Positions 48,397-58,500 of a DNA stretch of 64,000 bases are shown one piece after another. This stretch comes from Actinomycetes bacterium. Its GTDB lineage: Bacteria; Actinomycetota; Acidimicrobiia; Acidimicrobiales; JAMCPL01. The DNA lies in assembly GCA_021846515.1 (NCBI GenBank), contig JAJZWU010000007.1, positions 23,088-87,087 of the forward strand, in the 5' to 3' direction. The position numbers and the translations under genes were made by a program. Below the pieces are notes generated by a model. It did no database searches. It saw only the letters and a list, made by a program, of their open reading frames with translations, and was not told where the DNA came from. Position 1 is the first letter of the stretch. Every line of letters begins with the position of its first letter.

Positions 48397-49780
48397 AATT
48401 AACCTCTTCAATCAAATCTTTAACTTCATGTATGCAAGCTTCCAAGTCTATCTCAGGAGATGCCTCCACGTTAAGCCGAAGCAGTGGCTCAGTGTTGGAA
48501 GGTCTCAAGTTGAACCACCAGGTAGCGTAGTCTACAGTCAATCCATCTGTCATGTCGCAATCCATCCCCTTGCCCACAAGCAGGTTGGCCACCTCGGTTA
48601 CTACTTGTGCAGGGTTGTCTACAACAGTATTTATTTCTCCAGATGCATTATAGCGTTGCAACGGTTTCACCAACTCGGATAAGGGCTGCCCTGATACGGA
48701 CATCAGCTCCAATACAATTAAGGCTGCTATCAGACCCGAATCGGCTCTGTAATTGTCTCGAAAGTAGTAATGTCCTGAATGTTCACCTCCGAATACAGCC
48801 CCCGTATCAGCCATTATCTTCTTTATGAAAGAATGCCCCACCCGAGTACGTACCGGTTTGCCACCCATCAAAGAAATGGTCTCCGGAACTACCTTGGAAC
48901 ATATAATGTTGTAGAGGATGGTAGCCCCAGGGAACTTCGTAAGCATACTCTTCGCCACCAAGGCTGTAGTCAGCGAACCGGATATGGACTGAGCCTTCTC
49001 GTCTACAAGAAACACCCTGTCGGCATCGCCATCGAATGCCAGTCCTATATCTGCGCCTCTATCTAGTACCGCGCGCTTCAAATCAGACAGGTTCTTCTCC
49101 TGGATGGGATCAGCCGGATGATTTGGAAAGCTGCCGTCCAGTTCGGGATAGAGGATATGATATTCAAACGGTAATCTGGAAAATACCTCCGGAGCCACCA
49201 ATCCTCCCATTCCATTTGCAGTGTCGGCGACAACAACCATACTGCGCAATACATTTATATCCACAAACGATAAAATATGATCTGCATAACTATCCAGCAT
49301 ATCTATCGAATCACGAGTGGTACCGCCAGTAGGCCCTGCCAGGTCGTCACCGGTTTCCATCACATGAACTGCCATTTCCTTCAATTGAAGAAGGCCGGTA
49401 TCCTGCCCTACTGGCCTTGCGCCGTTGTAGCAGAGCTTTATGCCATTATAGGCGGCAGGGTTGTGGGATGCGGTAAACATGGCTGCGGGCAGATCGAGGT
49501 ATCCAGAGATAAAATACGCCATGTCAGTAGAGGTCATACCGGCATCCCTGATAGACATTCCCGCCGCCATCGCTCCCTCGGCAAACTGCTTCGAAAGCTC
49601 CCTGCCCGATTCTCGCATATCACGACAGACCACGATTGAATCCCCAGAACGGCTCGGCGCTTCCAACATGCACAGGCGCGCAAATGCCCATCCGATGGCC
49701 CTTGCTTTACGTACATCCAGTTCTTCGGGTACCAGTCCCCTGATGTCATAAGCCTTGAATATAGCTGATATGTCACTCAT
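48389..49780 (-). CDS. manB: Phosphomannomutase/phosphoglucomutase
   Basis: Alpha-D-phosphohexomutase. The phosphoserine loop is TASHNPAAYNGIKLC (Ser105), the metal loop is DGDADR, and the sugar- and phosphate-binding motifs (GGEHSGHY, LRPSNTEPLLRL) follow. Converts mannose 6-phosphate to mannose 1-phosphate or the glucose analogue. First of a block with the Trm112-like, isomerase and ahcY genes. A large palindrome (49781-49806) covers its promoter, with TATGAT ending 8 bases before the ATG. Confidence 0.94.
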   Translation of the reverse strand: MSDISAIFKAYDIRGLVPEELDVRKARAIGWAFARLCMLEAPSRSGDSIVVCRDMRESGRELSKQFAEGAMAAGMSIRDAGMTSTDMAYFISGYLDLPAAMFTASHNPAAYNGIKLCYNGARPVGQDTGLLQLKEMAVHVMETGDDLAGPTGGTTRDSIDMLDSYADHILSFVDINVLRSMVVVADTANGMGGLVAPEVFSRLPFEYHILYPELDGSFPNHPADPIQEKNLSDLKRAVLDRGADIGLAFDGDADRVFLVDEKAQSISGSLTTALVAKSMLTKFPGATILYNIICSKVVPETISLMGGKPVRTRVGHSFIKKIMADTGAVFGGEHSGHYYFRDNYRADSGLIAALIVLELMSVSGQPLSELVKPLQRYNASGEINTVVDNPAQVVTEVANLLVGKGMDCDMTDGLTVDYATWWFNLRPSNTEPLLRLNVEASPEIDLEACIHEVKDLIEEVNYA

Positions 49781-49806
49781 TCCCTATGATCATATCATCA
49801 TAGGGA
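49781..49806. promoter_or_regulatory. Perfect 10-bp inverted repeat between the GGDEF/EAL gene and manB
   Basis: TCCCTATGAT and ATCATAGGGA flank a 6-base spacer. It begins one base before the manB ATG and ends 8 bases from the stop of the upstream gene. The putative manB -10 box (TATGAT, minus strand 49794-49789) lies inside it. It could be an operator or an RNA hairpin occluding the start. Confidence 0.6.
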
Positions 49807-49813
49807 TAGTAGA

Positions 49814-52009
49814 CTAAACTTGTGGGAGACTAAACTCGCTCAGTAGACGATCAGTGGGCATAGGCTTGGAGAACAAAAACCCTTGCACAAAGTCGCAGTT
49901 CATCTTCTGCAACATCTCTAATTGCATCTCAGTCTCTACCCCTTCAGCTATAACTTCCAGTTTGAGCGCATGAGCCAGATCGATAATGGCCTTTACAAGG
50001 TACCCTGCCTGATCGTCGGCGCCCAAATCATCAATAAAAGATTTATCTATCTTCAAAACATCCAGCGGGAACTTCTGTAGATAACTCAGTGAAGAATACC
50101 CAGTTCCAAAATCATCCACTGACAGCACAACTCCCAATGATTTCAATGAGTTCATCACATCCAGTGCTGCTGCTGCATCTTTCATGAGCGCGCTCTCGGT
50201 AATTTCAAGAGTAAGCCTATGAGGATCGACACCGGAATCTGAAATTACCTTTTCTACGATATCTACCAGACCAGGGTGATCTATCTGGCGTGCCGACAGA
50301 TTAACACCTACCGTATGATCTCCGTTACTCCATTGCCAACTTGGGCTGTCCCAAAAACTAAAACTGCTGCATGCACTCTCGAGCACCCACTCGCCAATTG
50401 GAATTATGAGCCCGCTGTCCTCTGCGACCGGAATGAACCTGTCTGGAGGGACCAACCCTTTCTCTGGGTTCTCCCATCTGATCAATGCCTCTACTCCAAC
50501 TGTGCTCTGTCCATGTACATCCACTACCGGCTGGTAAAAAAGACGCAACTCATTCAACTCCATAGCACGATGAAGCCCCATCTTCGTGTCGACTCGATCT
50601 ATTATCTCTTGACGCATGTTCTCGCCAAAGACGACATGCGAATTAATGCCGGAAACCTTTGCGTTCTGCATTGCCATATCAGCAGAGGAAAAAAGAAGGC
50701 TGGCATCTATTGTGATTTGGACATTCTCAGCAATACTTCGAGAGGCATTATCGACAGTACTCTGGGCAACGCTTTGAACGGCATCCATGGCAGCATCCGA
50801 AATACCATACTCAACGATGCCCAGGACAGAGCCAGAATGATCTTTCCCGTTCTCGGATATGCCTGGCGACGGGCTGGAACGCTGGGTACTTCCAAACAGA
50901 TTCCCCACTCCGGCACTACCTACACCCACGCTCACATCTACATAGAGATACCCCTTGGATGTAGAGATCGGATCTTTGAATGACTCCAGCAAACTTCTGG
51001 CAAACTCCTCTGCACGCTCGGTTGCGCCTGCGGCATCAAAACATACAAAAAATTCATCAGCACCAAATCTACCTATTAGAGCATCGTTTCCCGCTAAAGC
51101 AGAAAGCCTGGAAGATGTCTCAATCAAAACCTCATCTCCCACCTCCTGCCCGTAGGCATCATTGATGGCAGTAAATCTGTCTATGTCGACTGCCGCTATG
51201 GCCACCTCGGCTGGATTGGACGGATCGGTACTGTCCTTTGCCAGTAGGTAGTTCACCTGATAGGTCAGATAAGCGCGATTGGGTAAGCCGGTAAGCTGGT
51301 CACGCAGGTAGGCAGAGGCAAGTCTCTCCTCCATGGCACGCAGCGTGGAGGTGTCTCTTACTGACCCGCCTATACGTATCATATCGCCGTCCCTGTAGGC
51401 ATATGCTCTCGACAGAACCGGTATCTCGGTACCGTCACGTTTTTTAAGTATGATATTGCGCTCCGCTACCTGCTTGGTATCCTGACTGGCCATCTTGACG
51501 GCCTCAATGAGGACCTGATTGTTGTACAGCTCCCTGTACCTTTCCGGTACGATGATATCTTGGACATAGCGCCCAATAGCCTCGCTCTGGCTCCAGCCAA
51601 ACATCTCCTCAGCTTTGTCGTTCCATAGAAGAATAACACCATGACTGTCAACTTCGATAAAGGCATCCAGCATGGAATCCAACAGGTACCCGGTATTCGG
51701 AGCTTTCTGGTGGCTCAAAACGCCTACCTCAGAATTAACAGAGTCACCGTTACTATTACCATGACCGTTTGGCATGCCTCTATGAGCGACGCCGCTCCTA
51801 TTGGTTACGCTGCTCCCGGTGGAATAACCAGGTGTGACATTGGAACCTGGCCATTCGATCACTTCTTTTCCATCTCCCATATAGTCAAAACTTTCAATAA
51901 CTCTTACCAGCCAATTTACTGCCGACAATGAATAGAACAATGCATCATACCCTGCGCTACACTGAACACTTATTTTTAAGTATACATCACGACACTTCTT
52001 TTTTAGCAT
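49814..52009 (-). CDS. PAS-GGDEF-EAL cyclic-di-GMP signalling protein
   Basis: After a variable N-terminus come a PAS domain (about 105-225), a GGDEF domain (235-465) and an EAL domain (480-725). The GGDEF motif reads GADEF (316-320), which probably weakens or abolishes cyclase activity. It also has about 70 extra low-complexity residues (366-436). The EAL domain keeps EALIRW (507-512), the NLSARQ, ITESALM and DDFGTGYSSLSYL/KIDKSFI motifs, so it should be a phosphodiesterase. The start is uncertain: ATG 52009 or ATG 51880 (Met44). Confidence 0.92.
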   Translation of the reverse strand: MLKKKCRDVYLKISVQCSAGYDALFYSLSAVNWLVRVIESFDYMGDGKEVIEWPGSNVTPGYSTGSSVTNRSGVAHRGMPNGHGNSNGDSVNSEVGVLSHQKAPNTGYLLDSMLDAFIEVDSHGVILLWNDKAEEMFGWSQSEAIGRYVQDIIVPERYRELYNNQVLIEAVKMASQDTKQVAERNIILKKRDGTEIPVLSRAYAYRDGDMIRIGGSVRDTSTLRAMEERLASAYLRDQLTGLPNRAYLTYQVNYLLAKDSTDPSNPAEVAIAAVDIDRFTAINDAYGQEVGDEVLIETSSRLSALAGNDALIGRFGADEFFVCFDAAGATERAEEFARSLLESFKDPISTSKGYLYVDVSVGVGSAGVGNLFGSTQRSSPSPGISENGKDHSGSVLGIVEYGISDAAMDAVQSVAQSTVDNASRSIAENVQITIDASLLFSSADMAMQNAKVSGINSHVVFGENMRQEIIDRVDTKMGLHRAMELNELRLFYQPVVDVHGQSTVGVEALIRWENPEKGLVPPDRFIPVAEDSGLIIPIGEWVLESACSSFSFWDSPSWQWSNGDHTVGVNLSARQIDHPGLVDIVEKVISDSGVDPHRLTLEITESALMKDAAAALDVMNSLKSLGVVLSVDDFGTGYSSLSYLQKFPLDVLKIDKSFIDDLGADDQAGYLVKAIIDLAHALKLEVIAEGVETEMQLEMLQKMNCDFVQGFLFSKPMPTDRLLSEFSLPQV

Positions 52010-52058
52010 TAAACGCGTTGAAATACAACCAAGATTGATACAACTTAATAAATCGTGT

Positions 52059-52073
52059 AGAGTTTATTACTCT
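52059..52073. promoter_or_regulatory. Small inverted repeat in the 244-base divergent region
   Basis: AGAGT-TTATT-ACTCT is followed by AT-rich sequence (TATAGTAAG, TATGATAATAC) that could hold promoters for the metallo-hydrolase gene. The frame upstream of ATG 52254 stays open back to a TTG at 52035 but is not conserved. Confidence 0.3.
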
Positions 52074-52253
52074 ATAGTAAGTAGTTGTTCTTTGTATGAT
52101 AATACAGGTGTTTGGTCAGCTGAAACCAATGGCTATCTACGCGGCAAACTACCGGTGCCTGCCCCGGGCAATGTCCAGCCTTACCGGAGCACCTGTGCAC
52201 CAAGCACCAAGAAGTCGATGGTTATTTGCGGTAACGGACTACCACCGTCTATT

Positions 52254-53339
52254 ATGGGCAACCGGATGATAGAAATAACCGGCACGTTACAGAAAGAGGC
52301 ATGGGATGCCGATCGCCTACCCCCTATAGAAGACCTTGGGTCAGGACTTTGGTCGATACCCGTACCCATACCAAACAACCCCTTACGTTACGTATTGGTA
52401 TATGCGCTGGAGTTGCAAGACGGTATTGCAATAGTAGATGCAGGATGGAACACCGAAGATGCGTGGTCTGCCCTTACGGCAGGACTGGATAGCATAGGAG
52501 CTTCGATAACCGATGTAAGAGCAGCACTCATAACCCATATCCATCCGGACCATTATGGGTTAGCGGGTAGGGTAAAAGAGCATTCAGGCGCGCAGATAGC
52601 ACTGCATCGGGCAGATGCCGCTCTTATACCGAATAGATACGACGACCCAAAGGACTTACTCTCTACAATGCAGGTTATGCTTAAAGCGGCTGGCATACCG
52701 GATGACTCGATCGAAGAGCTGAGCATGGCATCGATGGCTATTCGTCAATTCGTCTCCACGGTAGATCCTGACCTGCTTCTTGACGATGGCGATAAAGTAG
52801 ACCTGCCCGGAATAGACTTACGCGCAATATGGACTCCCGGGCATTCTCCAGGACATATCTGTTTCTACAGCGAAAAAAGGAGGATACTGCTTGCCGGCGA
52901 CCATGTACTACCAAGAATCACTCCCATAGTAACGGTGCATACACAACAAGCATTAAATCCACTGGGCGATTACATGAAATCACTGAGACGTATCCGCGAC
53001 CTTGATGTAGATGAGGTTATGCCCGCCCATGAATATCGGTTCAGGCCATTGTCTGCACGTATAGACGAACTGATAGATCATCACGAAACCAGGCTAAAAG
53101 AGGTCAATGAGGTCATTGCAACATTGCCGGGATCGACCGCATGGGAGATTACCAATAACCTGCACTGGGCGCATCCACTGGATGAACTACCTCTCTACAT
53201 GAGAAGAGCAGCAGTCGGAGAAGCAATGGCCCATATAGTCGTGCTGGAAGAGCGCGGGCAGATCACTCGTCACGATGGACCGCCAATGAAATTCTACCCC
53301 AGTGTAGTGTCCCGCACTGACAAAAGTGACCTCCGCTGA
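52254..53339 (+). CDS. Metallo-beta-lactamase-fold hydrolase
   Basis: Has the dizinc motif THIHPDHYGLAG (HxHxDH), then a VDPDLLLDDGDKVDLPGIDLRAIWTPGHSPGH segment, LLAGDHVLPRITP and a late PAHEYRFR histidine, followed by a winged-helix-like C-terminal region. This resembles glyoxalase II-like or polyketide-associated lactamase-fold hydrolases; substrate unknown. ATG 52254 (362 residues) or ATG 52266 are the best starts. Confidence 0.85.
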   Translation: MGNRMIEITGTLQKEAWDADRLPPIEDLGSGLWSIPVPIPNNPLRYVLVYALELQDGIAIVDAGWNTEDAWSALTAGLDSIGASITDVRAALITHIHPDHYGLAGRVKEHSGAQIALHRADAALIPNRYDDPKDLLSTMQVMLKAAGIPDDSIEELSMASMAIRQFVSTVDPDLLLDDGDKVDLPGIDLRAIWTPGHSPGHICFYSEKRRILLAGDHVLPRITPIVTVHTQQALNPLGDYMKSLRRIRDLDVDEVMPAHEYRFRPLSARIDELIDHHETRLKEVNEVIATLPGSTAWEITNNLHWAHPLDELPLYMRRAAVGEAMAHIVVLEERGQITRHDGPPMKFYPSVVSRTDKSDLR

Positions 53340-53353
53340 AACAATTGGGCGTG

Positions 53354-53359
53354 TAAGAT
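53354..53359 (+). promoter_or_regulatory. -10 box for the double-propeller gene
   Basis: TAAGAT ends 8 bases before ATG 53368; no Shine-Dalgarno. The region is only 28 bases after the preceding stop, so read-through from the hydrolase gene is also possible. Confidence 0.35.
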
Positions 53360-53367
53360 AACACCCT

Positions 53368-55563
53368 ATGTCTGACAATAATAATTCCAATCGAACTTAT
53401 AGAGACAATTCTCGTCGGACTGCTAAGTCCTCGCTTGGTTTCCGAAGAGCGCGAGCTACCGCAATCGTGATTATTCTGGCGATTGGCGCCTGGGGACTCA
53501 CCCAAGCAATCACGGGGGGTACTTCATCTCATACGCACCATACATCTGTCACAACGGCTACCGATCATACACATACAACATCGCTAATACCGGCGATAGA
53601 GGCAGGCCAACTACCATGGAATGTGCCGCTACCCATCCAACGAGAGTTGTCTATTCCGGCGCCATCTTCACTGGGAACCGGTAAAATCTTGATAGCAGGG
53701 GGATTGTCAGGGTCTTCTATTACTACGCTGTCTCTTATGTCGGTGCCGACAGGAACCTACCAGAATGTAGGCAACCTGCCAGTTGCATTACACGATGCGG
53801 CAGGCGCTACCCTGGGGAACCAGTCATTTATATTCGGTGGCGGCACCGGCAGTGGATTCACATCAGATGTAATAACTATAAGCCCCGGCACGACATCCTC
53901 AGGTAGCAATGGAAGCACTGCATCTGGGCCATCATCAAGTGCTACTCTGACAGCAGCAATAACCGGCCATCTACCACAGCCAAGAGCCGATGCCGTTGCC
54001 ACAATAGTGAACGGGCATATTTATATCATTGGCGGATATGATAACGGACAGCCGACAAGTACCGTACTCTCCACTGCAAATGGTATCAACTTTACCTCTG
54101 CGGGCAAACTATCGATTCCAGTAAGGTATCCTGCCGTTGCAGCACTTGGTCATACGATCTACGTATTTGGCGGCATCTATGTTAGTGGACCACAAACAGG
54201 CAAACCAACCAGTGACATCCAGGCCATAGATCTGAATACAAGCAAAGTATCGTTGGTGGGGCACATGCCCATACCCATTGAAGGCGCCTCTGCGTCAGTA
54301 CTGAATGGACATATATACCTGTCAGGCGGTGTCACGGATAATCCGTCTGCAGCTATTAGTATAGCAGGCCCCTATAGCCCCGTTGACAATCCAGAGGTAT
54401 ATACTTCGCCATCACGATCAGTTCTCACCACGATATGGGCGTTCCAGCCTTCACCCCTCAAGCTCCTTCCTGCAGGGCAATTGCGTGCTCCTACCGCACA
54501 CAGTGGCGTAACCGTCTTGGACAATACCGCATGGATTACAGGCGGAGAGTCTGCTGCATCTTCATATACGAATACCGAACAGATGATGACACCCAAGCCA
54601 TCGTTTGGTTATGCAGGACAACCGGGAGCGGGCTCTCCGTACTACGGAGAAAAGTTGCTGGTTGCCGACGAGGGGAACAATCGGTTGATCGTATTAAATA
54701 CACGATCCAAAATCACCTGGCAGTACCCATCTGCAACTGCACCGGCGCCACCGGGTGGTTTCTCGGCAGATGATGCATTCTTTGCTCGCCATGGAAGCGT
54801 CATAGTCACCAATGAAGAAAATGAAAACGTGGTTGCAGAGATTGGTTATCCGTCAGGCAAAGTACTCTGGACTTACGGACACTTCGGTGTAACCGGTACG
54901 GCACCTGGATTTCTGAACACACCAGATGATGCTTACATGCTAAAAAACGGCAACATAGTCACTGCCGATATAGCGAATTGTAGAGTAATAGTAATAGACC
55001 CGCAGACCAGCCAGATAGTTCATCAGATCGGAACTACCGGAAGGTGCATACACGATCAGGATACTCCTGTCGCCCTGGGTTCGCCAAATGGCGACACTCC
55101 CCTCTCCAATGGGAATCTTCTGATCTCCGAGATAAACGGACATTGGGTAGATGAATACACCATGCAGGGCAAGTTGGTATGGTCAGCCCAGATCCCAATA
55201 TCCTACCCATCCGACCCTCAGCAACTGGGTACAAACAGATACCTCATAGCCGATTATACAAAACCTGGAGCTATACTAATTTTCAACCGCAGCGGCCAGA
55301 GCCTCTATCGCTACCAGCCAAAAAGCGGACCGGATATGCTGGACCACCCATCGCTTGTCGAAATGCTGCCGAGTGGAGTCTTCATGCTCAATGACGACCA
55401 CAACGACAGGATGATAGCTATCGATCCGGCTACGGGAGCGCTGGTATGGCAATATGGCATCACGCATACTCAGGGAAGTCAGGTGGGATACCTGAACGTG
55501 CCGGACGGCTTTGACATCTTAGGTCCCAATGGAACGACACCGACCCACCCAGCTACCGGCTAA
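53368..55563 (+). CDS. Membrane-anchored protein with two beta-propellers (Kelch plus PQQ/NHL-like)
   Basis: A basic cytoplasmic N-terminus and one helix (about 30-48) anchor it. Then six Kelch-type blades are visible (IAGG, IFGGG, IIGGY, VFGGI, LSGGV and ITGG within about 100-400). A second propeller (about 425-720) has DEGNNRLIVLN, VVAEIGYPSGKVLWTYG, DIANCRVIVIDP, NGNLLISEINGHWVDEY and DHNDRMIAIDPATGALVWQYG. It is probably extracytoplasmic and binds partners or sugars; function unknown. Follows the hydrolase gene. Confidence 0.82.
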   Translation: MSDNNNSNRTYRDNSRRTAKSSLGFRRARATAIVIILAIGAWGLTQAITGGTSSHTHHTSVTTATDHTHTTSLIPAIEAGQLPWNVPLPIQRELSIPAPSSLGTGKILIAGGLSGSSITTLSLMSVPTGTYQNVGNLPVALHDAAGATLGNQSFIFGGGTGSGFTSDVITISPGTTSSGSNGSTASGPSSSATLTAAITGHLPQPRADAVATIVNGHIYIIGGYDNGQPTSTVLSTANGINFTSAGKLSIPVRYPAVAALGHTIYVFGGIYVSGPQTGKPTSDIQAIDLNTSKVSLVGHMPIPIEGASASVLNGHIYLSGGVTDNPSAAISIAGPYSPVDNPEVYTSPSRSVLTTIWAFQPSPLKLLPAGQLRAPTAHSGVTVLDNTAWITGGESAASSYTNTEQMMTPKPSFGYAGQPGAGSPYYGEKLLVADEGNNRLIVLNTRSKITWQYPSATAPAPPGGFSADDAFFARHGSVIVTNEENENVVAEIGYPSGKVLWTYGHFGVTGTAPGFLNTPDDAYMLKNGNIVTADIANCRVIVIDPQTSQIVHQIGTTGRCIHDQDTPVALGSPNGDTPLSNGNLLISEINGHWVDEYTMQGKLVWSAQIPISYPSDPQQLGTNRYLIADYTKPGAILIFNRSGQSLYRYQPKSGPDMLDHPSLVEMLPSGVFMLNDDHNDRMIAIDPATGALVWQYGITHTQGSQVGYLNVPDGFDILGPNGTTPTHPATG

Positions 55564-55616
55564 ACGAGGAAACGCCGGAGCTCAGCCCCTGCAAAAAACA
55601 ACGTCTGGATGGGATT

Positions 55617-56717
55617 TCAAGACGGCGCTTGAACAATGCTCGCACCCGCTGAAGGTTTGACCACCCAGGCACCATTTTTAAATGTAGATATATCTATACT
55701 ACCGGGGTCACAAATTGCCACTACACACCCGCCAAATCCTGCGCCGGTCAGTCTTGCCCCGTATACTCCATCGAGAGAGGTCAGTTCATCCACCAGTCTG
55801 TCCAATACGGGCGTAGAAACCTCAAAATCGCCGGCCAGACTACGATGGCTCTCCACCATTAGCTGCCCGGCTGTACGTAGATCACCTTTTTCCATACACC
55901 GTGCAAAACGCTTAACCCGCTCACACTCACTCACTACATGCCTTGCCCTCCGCCTCATAGTATCATCGGGAAGAGCATTGGCCACATCGTACGATATCTC
56001 GCCCAGGCTACCCAGATGAAGCGCTGCCGCCTCGCACTCTGCCCTCCTGGCCGCATAAGCGCTACCAGCCAAAATACGCTGCTGGCCGGAGTGAACAACC
56101 ACTACCTCCATAGATTCAGGCAATTTAATGTACTTGTAGAGCAGGGTAGAAAAGTCGATCAACAAAGCAGAGCCCTGCCTTGCAGCCAAAACGGTCAGCT
56201 GATCCATTATCCCAGCCGGCACTCCGGTCGCAACTTCCCCTGCATGTCTGCATTGCTCGGCTACCACAGTAGGGTCCCCTTCTATGCCAAGAGCCAACGC
56301 AGTTCCTACCTCGAATGCCGCCGAAGACGACAGCCCGGCACCAACCGGCAGGTTGCCGGAATAAGACAGCCTCCCCCCTTCAAATGGCCTTGTCAATGCG
56401 ACAATACCTGCGGCAGCACGCGACCACGGAGGCTCCACCTCACGTATGGCTTCGGAAGTTAAGGGAATGTCTATATCCACCTTGGCTACACCCTGTTGTG
56501 TATCAGAGTAAATTTCTATTACCTGGCTGCCGGAGATAGGATCGTAAGTAACTTCCGTATAGAGATCTATGGCCATAGGAAGAGCTACTCCATTGTTGTA
56601 ATCCGTATGATCCCCTATCAGATTTACCCTCCCCGGACATCTGGCTACTGTAACGTTATTCGTATGGCCCGCTTCCGGGACTTGTTCACTTGCATGGCTC
56701 AAATCAGTTACCTCCAT
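55617..56717 (-). CDS. galK: Galactokinase
   Basis: GHMP kinase phosphorylating galactose at C1 (Leloir pathway). The galactokinase signature [23 protein letters not shown] (starting at residue 27), ATP loop [18 protein letters not shown], and [16 protein letters not shown] are present. 366 residues. It overlaps the end of hisF by 14 bases, so it is co-transcribed with the histidine genes, an unusual pairing; galT and galE are not in the window. Confidence 0.93.
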   Translation of the reverse strand: MEVTDLSHASEQVPEAGHTNNVTVARCPGRVNLIGDHTDYNNGVALPMAIDLYTEVTYDPISGSQVIEIYSDTQQGVAKVDIDIPLTSEAIREVEPPWSRAAAGIVALTRPFEGGRLSYSGNLPVGAGLSSSAAFEVGTALALGIEGDPTVVAEQCRHAGEVATGVPAGIMDQLTVLAARQGSALLIDFSTLLYKYIKLPESMEVVVVHSGQQRILAGSAYAARRAECEAAALHLGSLGEISYDVANALPDDTMRRRARHVVSECERVKRFARCMEKGDLRTAGQLMVESHRSLAGDFEVSTPVLDRLVDELTSLDGVYGARLTGAGFGGCVVAICDPGSIDISTFKNGAWVVKPSAGASIVQAPS

Positions 56718-57534
56718 TCATCCGGCTGTATCCACTTGCAGTACTGGCTGGCTGAGATATACCAACCGGACGTACATTTATTCCTCTGGATATCAAATAC
56801 TCTTTGATGCTTTCTATACTCAATTCCCTGCGATGAAAGACAGATGCAGCCAGAAGGCCATCGGCTCCACCTTCCAGCGCTCCTTCGGCGAAATGCTCCA
56901 AGGTACCCGCACCACCTGAAGCAATAACGGGTACCGGCACCCTGGATGTGATCTCTTCAATCAACTCCAGGTCGAATCCATCCTTTGTTCCGTCTCTGTC
57001 CATAGAGGTGATAAGCAATTCACCTGCCCCCAGCTGCACGGCTTGATCTACCCATTGCAATACGTCTATGCCTGTATCCGTCCTGCCACCATGAGTATAG
57101 ACTTCCCAGGCTCTCCCCTGCCCATTGACATCTATCCTCTTAGCATCTACCGCCACTACGACACATTGTGAACCAAGCTCATCTGCAATCTCACCAATAA
57201 GCCTTGGCCTTGCAATAGCAGCAGTGTTTACCGCTACTTTGTCCGCTCCTGCACGCAACAGAGCCTTTGCACTGTCAAGCGTTCTTACTCCCCCTCCAAC
57301 GGTCAACGGAATAAAGAGCTGATCAGCCGCACGTGCAACAACATCCACCATAGTAGAGCGATTATCCGATGAGGCAGTGATATCCAAGAATACCAGTTCA
57401 TCTGCTCCTTCTGTATCGTAGCGCAGAGACAGCTCTATCGGGTCTCCCTCATCGACCAGATCTACGAAACGCACCCCCTTCTTCACCCTCCCGGCATCTA
57501 CATCCAAGCATGGGATGATCCGGACTGATTTCAT
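56704..57534 (-). CDS. hisF: Imidazole glycerol phosphate synthase, cyclase subunit
   Basis: TIM-barrel subunit that takes ammonia from His[18 protein letters not shown] with the catalytic Asp11, [14 protein letters not shown], and VVVAVDAKR with the second catalytic Asp are present, as is [13 protein letters not shown]. 276 residues, slightly long at the C-terminus. The start overlaps the hisA stop by 4 bases (ATGA) and the end overlaps galK. Confidence 0.95.
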   Translation of the reverse strand: MKSVRIIPCLDVDAGRVKKGVRFVDLVDEGDPIELSLRYDTEGADELVFLDITASSDNRSTMVDVVARAADQLFIPLTVGGGVRTLDSAKALLRAGADKVAVNTAAIARPRLIGEIADELGSQCVVVAVDAKRIDVNGQGRAWEVYTHGGRTDTGIDVLQWVDQAVQLGAGELLITSMDRDGTKDGFDLELIEEITSRVPVPVIASGGAGTLEHFAEGALEGGADGLLAASVFHRRELSIESIKEYLISRGINVRPVGISQPASTASGYSRMNGGN

Positions 57535-58373
57535 GCTTCCGCTCCCTGTTGGCTAGCACCCTGCACATCTCCGCATAACTGAAGCGCCTCCTGCAGGGAT
57601 AGCACCCCCTCCGCTACTGCACGTCCGGAAATCACTCCCCTTACCATTTTGCCGTCTTTGGATATATCTTTTACCGCCTTCAAATCCTCCAGGTTTCTCA
57701 CTCCACCGGCTACTATAATCGGATGAGTAGATGCCCCAAGTATACTATAGAGTCCATCTATATCGGGACCCTGCATAGTGCCGTCCCTCTCTATTGCAGT
57801 TACTACCAGCGCGGCAAGCGGCATAGCAGCATACATATCAATTGCCTCCATCAACCTTACTCCCGCCTGATCCTCCCAGCCTGATATACCCAGGTCGATG
57901 CTGCTTGCAGTGCCGTCACCGTCAATACCGTCATCACCTCCATCGCTTCCAGCGCCGGGAAACCCATTGGGGACAGCACTACTCTTGTAATCCAAACTTA
58001 CGACTACACTACCTGGATGATCGCGAGCAATAGCAGCTACCAACTCCCTATCCATCAGTGCGGCCGTACCAAGAATGACACGGGCAACTCCACCAACCAA
58101 CATATGTTCCACATCTTCAGCGGTCCGTATGCCCCCACCGACCTGTACCGGCACACCGCTTTTACGCACGATCTCAAAGACCAACTCACTATTTACAGGC
58201 ATACCGCTGCGTGCACCGTCCAGATCCACCACGTGCAGCCTGCGTGCACCCAACTCTACATATTTGAGCGCAAGCTCTACCGGATCACCAAACTCGGTCA
58301 CTCTCCCGTATTCACCCTTAAACAGGCGAACCGCTGAACCACCATGTATATCTACTGCCGGATAAAACTCCAT
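57531..58373 (-). CDS. hisA: Phosphoribosylformimino-5-aminoimidazole carboxamide ribotide isomerase with an internal Gly/Asp-rich insertion
   Basis: TIM-barrel enzyme supplying the HisF/HisH substrate. [11 protein letters not shown] with Asp8, VQVGGGIRT, and VSLDYK (Asp128) are present; in actinobacteria the same fold can be the HisA/TrpF dual enzyme PriA, which cannot be decided here. About 30 Gly/Asp/Ser-rich residues (132-163) are inserted before GWEDQAG. TTGAGG acts as ribosome-binding site 6 bases before ATG 58373, so the TTG at 58385 is rejected. The ribosome-binding and start region is duplicated upstream (58429-58463). Confidence 0.93.
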   Translation of the reverse strand: MEFYPAVDIHGGSAVRLFKGEYGRVTEFGDPVELALKYVELGARRLHVVDLDGARSGMPVNSELVFEIVRKSGVPVQVGGGIRTAEDVEHMLVGGVARVILGTAALMDRELVAAIARDHPGSVVVSLDYKSSAVPNGFPGAGSDGGDDGIDGDGTASSIDLGISGWEDQAGVRLMEAIDMYAAMPLAALVVTAIERDGTMQGPDIDGLYSILGASTHPIIVAGGVRNLEDLKAVKDISKDGKMVRGVISGRAVAEGVLSLQEALQLCGDVQGASQQGAEA

Positions 58374-58390
58374 CGAATACCTCAACTACC
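58356..58390. repeat. 35-bp perfect direct repeat, copy over the hisA start
   Basis: Begins TGCCGGATAAAACTCC and ends CTCAACTACC; identical to 58429-58463, with a 73-base period. On the minus strand it holds the hisA ribosome-binding site (TTGAGG), ATG and the first five codons after Met. Confidence 0.9.
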
Positions 58391-58428
58391 TAACGACAAT
58401 GGTGACGCCACCATGACCATATCTAACG

Positions 58429-58463
58429 TGCCGGATAAAACTCCATCGAATACCTCAACTACC
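58429..58463. repeat. 35-bp perfect direct repeat, upstream copy with a 7-codon mini-ORF
   Basis: Same 35 bases as 58356-58390. On the minus strand TTGAGG and ATG (58446-58444) start a frame reading MEFYPAR and then TAG (58425-58423), ending about 50 bases before the hisA ATG. It is a truncated copy of the hisA start and could act as an upstream ORF. Confidence 0.85.
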
Positions 58464-58500
58464 CGAACAGGACATAAACCACGCTGTAACGGCAAGCACA

